Shown one piece after another: positions 8,793-17,800 of a stretch of DNA of 64,000 nucleotides (position 1 is the stretch's first letter; each line of letters starts with the position of its first letter). The position numbers were made by a program, and so were the translations under genes. The DNA is taken from assembly GCF_000024005.1 (NCBI RefSeq), contig NC_013132.1:5450001-5514000 (forward strand), written 5' to 3'. Below the pieces are notes generated by a model, which was not told the DNA's origin, made no database searches, and saw only the letters and a list, made by a program, of their open reading frames with translations. This stretch comes from Chitinophaga pinensis DSM 2588. Lineage in GTDB: Bacteria; Bacteroidota; Bacteroidia; Chitinophagales; Chitinophagaceae.

Positions 8793-11120
8793 ATGCAGAA
8801 AAAATTTGCTGTACTGGCTTTATTCTTTTCCACGATAAGTAGTCTACAAGCCCTTGCTCAGCATAAGTATACAATTAGCGGTATCATACGTGATAAAACG
8901 ACAGGGGAAACACTGATAGGCGCCTCTATACGTATTCTGCCACAATCCAGGTATAACAGCAGCAGTAATAATTTCGGGTTCTATGCGATTGTCGTGCCGG
9001 AGGGTTCATATAGATTAGTTGTCAGTTATACTGGATATAAGCCCGATACGATCGCACTGACATTAAGCAATGATCTTACCAGGAATATATCGCTGTTGCC
9101 TGTCAGCGGACAACTATCTGAAGTTGTCATTACATCAGAAAGCACGCATAACACACTGGCGAAGGCACAAATGGGATTACAAAAACTCAGCACGGCTGAA
9201 ATGGCGAATGTGCCGGTGTTTCTCGGAGAAAAGGATATTATTAAAACGATACAGTTATTACCGGGTATAAAGTCCGCCGGTGAAGGAAGTGGCGGATTCT
9301 ATGTACGCGGTGGTAATATTGATGAAAACCTCTTGTTATTAGACGATGCGCCGGTGTATAATGCGACGCATTTAATGGGTTTCTTTTCTACGTTCAATTC
9401 CGACGCAATCAAAGACCTCACTTTATATAAAGGCGCTATGCCGGCGGAATATGGCGGCCGTCTTTCATCTGTGGTAGATGTCAGGACGAAAGACGGCAAC
9501 AATCAGCAGTTCCATGGTAGCGGCGGACTTGGTATCATTGCATCGCGGCTGAACCTGGAAGGGCCTGTTGTAAAAGACAAAGGGTCTTTTATTGTTAGTG
9601 GCCGCCGTACTTATGCCGACGTATTTCTGAGGCTCTCTGACAACAAAGATGTTAAGAAGTCGAATCTTTATTTTTACGATCTCAATGCAAAGGCCAATTA
9701 TAACCTGAATGATCATAACAGGATCTTTATTTCGTATTACAACGGCAAGGACAATCTGAAGTTGTCGGATCAACTGGCCTTGTATTATGGCAACACCACG
9801 GGGACATTCCGCTGGAACCACAATTTCAATAGTCATCTGTTCTCCAATACGACCCTGCTTTACAGCGATTACAACAATAACATAGAGGTGGCAGATAACT
9901 CAAGTAACATGAAGATCATTTCCAAGATCAGGGATTTTTCGCTGAAAGAAGATCTGCAATATTTCATGTCGGGCAATGATAAGCTGAACTTTGGCTTTAC
10001 CACTACGCATCATAACCTGAGTCCGGGAATCCTTGATGCCAGCGAGTCCTCCAATTATAATGCGGCGGCACTCGACAAGAAATATGCGCTTGAAAGTGCC
10101 GCTTATATCAATCACGAAAAAAGTATGGGGCAATGGAGTGTGAATTATGGTCTGCGTTTGTCTGTCTTTAATGTATTCGGTCCGGGAAATTTTTATACTT
10201 ATGACGCGGGAGGAAATATCACCGATTCCACTAAGTATGCCAGCGGAGAACTGGTCAAGACCTACATTAACCTGGAACCAAGAGCCGCCGCAAGTTACCA
10301 GCTGGATAGTGTCAGTTCTGTAAAATTCGCCTATGCCCGGAATACGCAAAATGTGCACCTGATCAGTAATTCTGCGACTACCAGTCCGACGGACCTTTGG
10401 ATACTAAGCAGTCCGAATGTAAAGCCGGAGATTGCAGATCAGCTTTCCTTCGGTTATTACCGTCATCTGCGTAATGGCCGTTATGAGCTGTCTGGTGAAG
10501 TATATTACAAACAGCTGCAAAACCAGATTGACTTTAAAGATGGTGCGGCGCTCACGATCAACAATAATGTCGAGTCGCAGTTGTTGTATGGGAAAGGCAG
10601 GGCTTATGGACTGGAGCTGTTTGCAAAGAAGAAGTCCGGCCGCCTGAGCGGCTGGGTGAGTTACACCTTATCCCGTACAGAGCGGCAGGTAAATGCGATC
10701 AATAGCGGTTACTGGTATCCGGCGCATCAGGACCAGACCCATAATCTTGCGATTGTATCCAGTTACCAGTTAAGCAGGAAAGTCGCCCTTTCTGGCAACT
10801 GGGTATACAATACCGGTAATGCAGTGACTTTTCCGAGTGGCAAGTACGAAATCAACGGACAGACGGTATTTCTGTATGCAGAGCGGAATGGTTATCGTAT
10901 GCCTGCTTACCATCGTTTAGATGTGGGTGTCACGATAGATGGGAAAAAGGGAAAAGGCTGGAACAGCAGCTGGAACTTTTCTGTATATAATGCCTACGGA
11001 AAAGAGAATCCGTATATCATAGAATTCAAGAATGATCCGGGTAACCCGGCACGTACTATTGCCCGGCAAACGGCGCTTTTCCGCTGGGTGCCTTCTATCA
11101 CCTATAATTTCTCGTTTTAG
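8793..11120 (+). CDS. TonB-dependent outer-membrane receptor with carboxypeptidase-regulatory-like N domain
   Basis: The 775-residue product starts at the ATG at 8793; the frame could extend to a TTG at 8748, but the signal peptide (MQKKFAVLALFFSTISS...ALAQ) begins at the ATG. A CarboxypepD_reg-like domain follows (YTISGIIRDKTTGETLIGASI), then the plug (FYVRGGNIDENLLLLDDAPVYNATHLMGFFS and LYKGAMPAEYGGRLSSVVDV). The rest is a 22-strand barrel ending in an aromatic residue (TYNFSF). It should import a ligand across the outer membrane using TonB energy; the substrate is unknown. The next gene starts 1 bp after its stop, forming the common receptor/DUF4249 pair. Confidence 0.92.
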   Translation: MQKKFAVLALFFSTISSLQALAQHKYTISGIIRDKTTGETLIGASIRILPQSRYNSSSNNFGFYAIVVPEGSYRLVVSYTGYKPDTIALTLSNDLTRNISLLPVSGQLSEVVITSESTHNTLAKAQMGLQKLSTAEMANVPVFLGEKDIIKTIQLLPGIKSAGEGSGGFYVRGGNIDENLLLLDDAPVYNATHLMGFFSTFNSDAIKDLTLYKGAMPAEYGGRLSSVVDVRTKDGNNQQFHGSGGLGIIASRLNLEGPVVKDKGSFIVSGRRTYADVFLRLSDNKDVKKSNLYFYDLNAKANYNLNDHNRIFISYYNGKDNLKLSDQLALYYGNTTGTFRWNHNFNSHLFSNTTLLYSDYNNNIEVADNSSNMKIISKIRDFSLKEDLQYFMSGNDKLNFGFTTTHHNLSPGILDASESSNYNAAALDKKYALESAAYINHEKSMGQWSVNYGLRLSVFNVFGPGNFYTYDAGGNITDSTKYASGELVKTYINLEPRAAASYQLDSVSSVKFAYARNTQNVHLISNSATTSPTDLWILSSPNVKPEIADQLSFGYYRHLRNGRYELSGEVYYKQLQNQIDFKDGAALTINNNVESQLLYGKGRAYGLELFAKKKSGRLSGWVSYTLSRTERQVNAINSGYWYPAHQDQTHNLAIVSSYQLSRKVALSGNWVYNTGNAVTFPSGKYEINGQTVFLYAERNGYRMPAYHRLDVGVTIDGKKGKGWNSSWNFSVYNAYGKENPYIIEFKNDPGNPARTIARQTALFRWVPSITYNFSF

Positions 11121-11121
11121 T

Positions 11122-11901
11122 ATGAAGACTATTTTTACATCCGTTCTGCTGCTCACATTACTGATTGGTTGTACAAAAAATATCGACGTACAACTTAGAT
11201 CTGCTCCTTCGCAGATCGTCATTCAGGGCACCATTACAAATGGTGGAGACCCTTATTATATCAGGATTAACCGCACCGTGCCATTTGATGCAGAAAACAC
11301 TTATCCGGCGGTTTCCGGTGCAGGCGTGTATGTGCTGGACAGTACGGACAATAAACTATACCGCTTCTACGAATCTCCCATTGACGCAGGCGTTTACATA
11401 TCAGCTTATCTCGTTGGTCAGATGGGCCATACCTACAAAATGTATGTCAATATCGATGGGGAGGAATACATCGCCACCTCTACGATGCCTAATCTGGTAA
11501 CGATGAAGGGCATTTCATTTACGCAGACGAAAATATTGGAAGAGACCAGAAATCTGCCGCAGGTAAATTTCCAGGATCCGCCCAATGTGAAGAATTACTA
11601 TGTCTTTTCTTTACTGGTGAATGATGTGCCTTACCAGGCATTTTATGCGCTGGATGACCGACTAAGCGATGGCAATTTTGTCAGACACCAGCTGTATATG
11701 GACAGCGCGTATATACAGAAGGAAGATGTCGTGAAAGTCATCATGGCAAATGTAGACAGGAATATCTATAACTATTTTAATGTATTGCAAGCAAACGGCG
11801 GAACCTCAGGTACCCCCTCCAATCCACCTTCTAATATATCCAATGGCGCCCTGGGGTATTTTGGTGCCTCCAGTGTTGATGTGAGATCGATACAGTTTTA
11901 A
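11122..11901 (+). CDS. DUF4249 outer-membrane lipoprotein, partner of the upstream TonB receptor
   Basis: This 259-residue lipoprotein starts at the ATG at 11122, just after the receptor stop at 11120. An in-frame upstream extension would overlap the receptor and is not needed. The lipobox is LLIGC, with the cysteine at about residue 16. The following region (IVIQGTITNGGDPYYIRINRT...AGVYVLDSTDN) matches the DUF4249 pattern: an N-terminal Ig-like fold followed by a beta-rich body. These proteins sit beside TonB receptors and are presumed surface-exposed accessory or capture proteins. The ligand is unknown. Confidence 0.88.
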   Translation: MKTIFTSVLLLTLLIGCTKNIDVQLRSAPSQIVIQGTITNGGDPYYIRINRTVPFDAENTYPAVSGAGVYVLDSTDNKLYRFYESPIDAGVYISAYLVGQMGHTYKMYVNIDGEEYIATSTMPNLVTMKGISFTQTKILEETRNLPQVNFQDPPNVKNYYVFSLLVNDVPYQAFYALDDRLSDGNFVRHQLYMDSAYIQKEDVVKVIMANVDRNIYNYFNVLQANGGTSGTPSNPPSNISNGALGYFGASSVDVRSIQF

Positions 11902-11911
11902 AGTCAGGCGA

Positions 11912-12583
11912 TCAAGGTTTCGCTATCTTTTCAGCCAATATTTTGTCCAGCGCTTCTTTCCGGGACCAGTCAAATTCCAGTAATGGCAGCATATATGCTT
12001 TTGCATGGAGTTTACACAGATACCATTCCAGGTAGTTTTTCATACCGGATTGGTAAAAATCCAGCCAGGATCTGTAGTTTTCAGGAATGGGCTTAACGGG
12101 GCCCAAAAGATGATAATGGCGGATTTCCCCGTTAAAGTCCCATTTACTAATGTGTGGTTCTTCCGGTAGATTCAGTTCGTCGTCATACCTGTTTATGACA
12201 TACTGCACCCGCTCTTTGCTTTTATCCCACCATTCGAAAATGTTATCCTTGTTCCAATGTTGGCTACCGTCGATAAAATAAGCGCCAAAAGGGTCGATTA
12301 CACCGGCAATCACTGTTGCGATCAGTTCTTCTTTCGTCACCGGTTGTTTGAATATGACTTCATGGTAATCCCCATCACCACCCACATTGTCCATCGCTGC
12401 AGGCTGGCCGGTGCCGCAATTATCTGTATAAGTTGTATAAATGGGTCCGGGGGTATTCAGCCAATGTATCTCCTGAAAACCACCATATCCGAAGGCATGT
12501 TTATGGCCGGTAAATGCGCTTAGTTCGTAAAGATTTACAGCAGGTCTGAATAGTATATTTTCTATCTCCGGTGAAGGGATCAT
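11912..12583 (-). CDS. Unknown cytoplasmic protein downstream of the GH110 gene
   Basis: This 223-residue protein has no signal peptide or membrane segment. The frame extends to a GTG at 12628, but the ATG at 12581-12583 is preferred. It is rich in W, Y, H and D (for example YGGFQEIHWLNTPGPIYTTYTD, HWNKDNIFEWWDKSKERV) and I recognise no family in it. It lies 68 bp downstream of the GH110 gene on the same strand and may be co-transcribed. It converges with the DUF4249 gene, with only 10 bp between stops. A folded enzyme-like protein is plausible; no function is assigned. Confidence 0.7.
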   Translation of the reverse strand: MIPSPEIENILFRPAVNLYELSAFTGHKHAFGYGGFQEIHWLNTPGPIYTTYTDNCGTGQPAAMDNVGGDGDYHEVIFKQPVTKEELIATVIAGVIDPFGAYFIDGSQHWNKDNIFEWWDKSKERVQYVINRYDDELNLPEEPHISKWDFNGEIRHYHLLGPVKPIPENYRSWLDFYQSGMKNYLEWYLCKLHAKAYMLPLLEFDWSRKEALDKILAEKIAKP

Positions 12584-12651
12584 TGATGTTGTGTTGGGTT
12601 TAATTGAGTGTAGTGCTATAGGTAGCACGGAGACAATATAGTGCTTTATGA

Positions 12652-14421
12652 TTATTTCCGCCGGAGTCGGTTACCAGACACGAATACACCGGAACAGTCA
12701 ACAAATTTCAATACACTATCTACTGACGATGCATGATACAAGTTGTTACCTGTAATTTTTATGTTGCTGGTACTCTTTGCTTCCAGTAAACGGGCGCTAT
12801 GCAGCCAGAAAGAATTGCCCGATACTGTTATGTTACTGTGAACCGCGGTGTTTCCGCTGACAGTATTTTCCGGGTGAACACTGATAACCGGTTCTCCGCA
12901 ATGCAGAAATTCGTTTTTCCGGATAGTTACGTCTTTCACCATACCTGATTCAAACCAGCCGGAAGCATCATCATTGATGAAAATCCCGCTCATACGGATG
13001 TTTTCAAAGCGGTTGTTCTCGATCAATACTTTACGCCGTGTGGTGGTCAGGATGCCACGGGTAGGTATACGGGTGATCGTGGTACGATGTATCCAGACTT
13101 CGGGCGTAGCACTGACATTTTCTACGGCATCACCGGGTTTCACTTCGGCAGCAACCGGCTTAGAGAGGGTAAGCAGGAACTCCTTATCATTGATTCTTTC
13201 TACGGTCTGTACCTGATTATCCTGTATAGCCAGCAGACTTTCCCCGCCAATGAGCGCGATACTATCCTGTGCTGCGAATGCATCAAAACCAAATGTTTGT
13301 CCGTGGGCGAACTTTACCTTTATCTTATTATCCTGCTGAATCTCAGTGATCTGAAGGTGAATACCATGTACATTAATTGCATCGTCATTTGCGGCAGAAA
13401 GGTAAGCATTTGCTACTTCGACTTTCCCGCTACAACCAGCGAAGTGCAGGATATCGGCCCATGCAGCGCAGGTGCGGCCTGATTTTCCATCTGGTCTGAC
13501 TACTACGCTGTTCATGCGGATATTCTCACAATACTGGCTTACTACGCCCATGCCATGCATGAAACAGAGCCTGATATTATCGAGTTGAATGTTTTTGCTG
13601 TATTGCATAAAAAAGGCGGCACAATCGCGTGTGACATCCCGGTTCTGATACACGAATCCTTTTTTAAAGCCTGCTTCTTTCTTAAAATAGATCCGCACGG
13701 CCCTGTCTTTAAGCTGTACAAAACGCAGTGCAGCCATCGGCATATCCATACGCGATAAGTCATTGGTCAGTGGATTTAATACCTGCCAGTAGCCATCCGG
13801 CTGATACTGCCAGCCATCTCCTATCCAGGTGATCAGACTGTCTTTTATACTGTATTTTGAATCGGGATGAATCAGCGCATCTGCGTAGCCTTCTCCGACA
13901 TTGGTGATCTGTAACTCGGAAACGGTGGGGCGATTGTAATCAAAGCTCAGACCGGAGATGCTGATATGATCGCAATGATTGACAAAGGTCTCTATCATCT
14001 TCCCATGGAGGATTACTCTGGCGCCGGTTCCTACTACCTGTACATAACGGCAGCTGTCGAAGAACAGGGCAATCGCCTTAGGCTCGTAGGGCCGGTCATT
14101 CGTATTGGAAATATGTAATTGTCTTTTCTCTATGTGATCGCTGTAGAAATGATAATCGCCCGGCGCAAACTTTATCTTAACAGGTGATTGCTGTGTGCCT
14201 TTGGCCCTGATCAGCATAGACTGGTCAAATGCACCGCCTGCGAGCAATTCTACGGTTGTACCTGCACTTAGTGTTTCCAGGCGTTTAAAACTCTTCCATG
14301 CCTCTGTTGTGGCTGTACCTGTGTTCTGGTCATTTCCGGTATCTGGATTGATATAATATACATGCTGGCAATAGCTGTTCAGACTAAACAGCAGGATGGT
14401 AATGGAGATCAGTTTTTTCAT
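12652..14421 (-). CDS. Secreted right-handed beta-helix glycosidase, GH110-like (exo-alpha-1,3-galactosidase)
   Basis: This 589-residue protein starts at the ATG at 14419-14421; a GTG 9 bp upstream is less likely. The signal peptide ends SYCQ. The body is a parallel beta-helix with repeated short strands (ISISGLSFDYN, NIQLDNIRLCFMHGMGV, VTIRKNEFLHC). The segment WADILHF...SAANDDAINVHG places Asp323, Asp346 and Asp347 with the same spacing as the acidic triad I recall for GH110 (321/344/345 in a marine GH110 enzyme). GH110 enzymes remove terminal alpha-1,3-galactose, as on blood-group B or carrageenan-type glycans. Family confidence is good; the substrate is inferred. No SusCD pair is adjacent. 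Confidence 0.8.
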   Translation of the reverse strand: MKKLISITILLFSLNSYCQHVYYINPDTGNDQNTGTATTEAWKSFKRLETLSAGTTVELLAGGAFDQSMLIRAKGTQQSPVKIKFAPGDYHFYSDHIEKRQLHISNTNDRPYEPKAIALFFDSCRYVQVVGTGARVILHGKMIETFVNHCDHISISGLSFDYNRPTVSELQITNVGEGYADALIHPDSKYSIKDSLITWIGDGWQYQPDGYWQVLNPLTNDLSRMDMPMAALRFVQLKDRAVRIYFKKEAGFKKGFVYQNRDVTRDCAAFFMQYSKNIQLDNIRLCFMHGMGVVSQYCENIRMNSVVVRPDGKSGRTCAAWADILHFAGCSGKVEVANAYLSAANDDAINVHGIHLQITEIQQDNKIKVKFAHGQTFGFDAFAAQDSIALIGGESLLAIQDNQVQTVERINDKEFLLTLSKPVAAEVKPGDAVENVSATPEVWIHRTTITRIPTRGILTTTRRKVLIENNRFENIRMSGIFINDDASGWFESGMVKDVTIRKNEFLHCGEPVISVHPENTVSGNTAVHSNITVSGNSFWLHSARLLEAKSTSNIKITGNNLYHASSVDSVLKFVDCSGVFVSGNRLRRK

Positions 14422-14534
14422 ACGGGCCACTAAGTTAAGTATTCTATTGAGTATTATATCCTATCTCTGCTGCCCCTATTCAAAAGCCATTAAGAGAAAT
14501 GTATATATGATTACCTGATGCAAAAGCATCCGCC

Positions 14535-14571
14535 GGAAGTATCAGAGATATCTTTGATACTTCCTTTTTTT
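14535..14571 (+). terminator. Rho-independent terminator inside the leader region of the first giant PKD gene
   Basis: GGAAGTATCA pairs perfectly with TGATACTTCC (10 bp), followed by seven T on the plus strand. A smaller hairpin (GATGC-AAAA-GCATC) sits just before it, at 14517-14530. No plus-strand gene ends nearby: the GH110 gene starts leftward at 14421 and the PKD gene starts rightward at 14839. It may therefore end a short untranslated RNA or act as an attenuator. The rest of the 14431-14838 gap shows no gene. Confidence 0.7.
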
Positions 14572-14838
14572 GTATCCTTCCAGGACTGTAAATCAGTTTA
14601 AAAACAAACATTATTTACCAAAATGTAAAAATAATTATGACTAGGACATCTAACAATCAATTAGCATATAAAATTAAGACTATCTCTTTAATGCACATAT
14701 TCAATCAACTGACAAGCGAAGCATACGCGACTGTTGCCTTGGCTGCATAAGACTGCTCCTAACTCACTCATAATGTAACACTTGTGTGCTATAACCGGGA
14801 TTTGGAATTTCGTTAATTTCATATCCGAACCATATACT

Positions 14839-17800
14839 ATGTCCTTCAAAACCATGACCATGTCAGGCAATGCCCTCGCATTTGCGCTGCTTTGGAGTGC
14901 CATGTCCTTAACCAATTCTGTCCATGCTCAACTAAAGGCGGATTTCACTCCAGGCAAAACAAGTGATTGCGAAAGCCTGATAACAACATTTACTGATAAG
15001 TCCACTGGTAATCCCGTGTCCTGGCAATGGGATTTCGGTAATGGATTTACCTCCAATGAGCAACGTCCGAGCGCTGCCTATACCTCTCCCGGTATTTATA
15101 AGATACTGCTTACGGTGAGAGACGCAGCAGGCAATTCCAGCAACATTACAAAGACGGTGACCGTGTGGGAGAAGCCCAAACCGGATTTTACCGCGAGTCC
15201 GGCGACTGGCTGTATGCCGCTGGAGGTAAAGTTTACAGACAAATCTGATCCTGTAAATGGCACGATGACCACCTATACCTGGGATTTCGGGGATGGCGCT
15301 ATCGGTAATGGCAGTAACCCTGTACATGTATATAATAATGCCTTATCTCCTACTATCACATTGACCGTTACCAATAGTAATGGTTGTACGGCTTCTAAAA
15401 GGATCAGTAAGATTGTAGATGTATCCGCGGCGTTAAAAGCGGACTTCAAAGTATCTGATAAATTCCTTTGTACGGCGCCTGGTGCACTAAGCATTGAGAA
15501 TACCAGTACAGGGCCGGGGAATCTTACTTATAAATGGGATTTTGGAGACGGCGCCACCGCTACAGGGAATAACCCTGGTACGCATCAATACATGAAGAAA
15601 GGCGTTTATAATGTTAAACTCACCGTTACCAGTGATAAAGGATGTATTGATACTAAGTCATCAGGTGATATCAATGTCGCCAATTTCAAAACAGACATAC
15701 AGTTGCCGGCTAAAGTCTGTGAAAACAGCACTGCGACTTTCACTGCAAACAACCAGCCTGTTGCTGATAACGTCACCTGGAGCGTTGACAAAGGCAGTAT
15801 CATCAGCAATGGCGCTACTGCCCTGTTTACGCCTGACAGTACAGGTACTGTAAAGGTGACGATGACGGCTGAATATGGTAAATGTAAAGAGACGATCACT
15901 AAAGAACTGACCGTTATTGCCGCGCCCAAACCAGCATTCACGACTGAAGTAAAACCTATCTGTGATGCGCCTGTTACAGTGAAACTCACCGACAAATCAG
16001 AAGGGGCTGACAGCTGGCACTGGGACTTTGGTAACGGCGCGACCTCTACACAACAGCAGCCCGCTCCTGTATATAATACCTTAGGTTCTTTTGATATCCA
16101 GCTTACTGCCAGCAGTGCGTCCGGTTGCTCCGCCTCCGTATTGCAGACGGTAAACCTGGCTAAAACGGAAGTCTTTACCTATGCCAGTAAACCGGAAGGT
16201 TGTGTGGGTTTAACGACCCGGTTCAGCGCTTATATCAGTATCGGCGACAGTATTATCAGCTATGCGTGGGATCTGGGAGATGGCAGTACCTCTACCGAGG
16301 CTAATCCGACACATACCTATGATAATGAAGGTACCTATCCTGTATCGCTGACCTATGTATCTAAAAATGGGTGTAAAGGAACCGTCAGCCTCTATTCTGT
16401 TAATTCCATTAAAGTATATATCAAACCTAAACCTGATTTTTCCTCTCCGGAAGCACCGGAGATCTGTGGTAGCAATACCGTACATTTTAAGGGTACAACG
16501 GATGTAGGCAATGGCTGGTCATGGGATTTCGGAGACAATACGGCTCCTGGTTCTTCGCAGAACACCACACACAGCTACAAGAAACCGGGGACCTATTCTG
16601 TTACGCTGACCGTTTCCAATCACAGCTGTACAGAGAAAATAACCAAACCTGCTTATATCACGGCTGTCAATCCTTTCCCAAGGTTTGTGATGCAGTCGGT
16701 GGACTGTAACAACCGGACAGAAGGTCGCTTTGAGGACAAATCTACCGGCAATGTGACCAGCTGGAAATGGAGCTGGGGAGATGGAAAGGAAGAAACTTAT
16801 ACGACGAAAAGAAGCCTGTTAAAGCACGACTTTAAAACAACAGGCACCTATAAAGTGAAGCTCACCGTATCCGACGGCAGCTGTACCAGTTCGGATTCTA
16901 TGAACGTCACCGTGTATGCGCCATCACCTGTTACTATCACCACGGGCAAAACAACTTTGTGTGGCAGTGACACCCTGAATGCCAGCGTGACCTCTATCAA
17001 CAAAAGTATCTACGGTTTAAATGTATGGTCTTATGTATGGACGTCTTCAGACGGTACGCCTGCTTACTGGAACAGCGCCGATTATCAGCGTACTGCTTTT
17101 ACGCATCTGCAGCCAGGTACTGACACGATCCGTTTTGTAGCCTATAACGTACAGGGATGCCCTGATACCAGTAATAAGGTAGTGGTGAAGGTACACGGTC
17201 CGGCAGCTAAGTTCCTAGTTCCCAGTGTGCCTGAATGCCGTGGTGCAACGCTTGCTTTTACTGATAAAACAGACGTTTCCAAGGGTAAGCCGATCAGTAC
17301 CTGGTCCTGGGATTTTGGTGATGGCACAGCGCCCAAAGTATTTACAGCACCACCTTTTAAATACACCTATAACAAATCGGGTATTTACTATCCCAAGTTA
17401 ACCGTGACCGACCAGGATGGTTGCACCAGTACGGCTGCCGGTCCGTCATTGCAGGTGAATGGTCCTAATGCTGACTTTACGCCCAGTGCTTCATTGATAC
17501 CACCAGGTAGTAGCGTACAGTTCTTTAATAATACGACGGAAACAGGTGGCACGGCCACGTATCACTGGGACTTCGGAGATCATAGCAGTTCTGCCGAATT
17601 CAGTCCAGCTAAACAATATCCGGATAAAGGCAGATATACGGTAAAACTGCTTGTAAAGGATAATAACGGTTGTATGGACAGTGCGCAGAAACCGATCAAG
17701 GTATCCAGTGTAGGGGCAGGCTTTACGGTGACTACTGCTTTTGTAAACAATAGCGGATGTCCGCCGGTGATTGCCCGGTTTACCAATACCTCTACGAATT

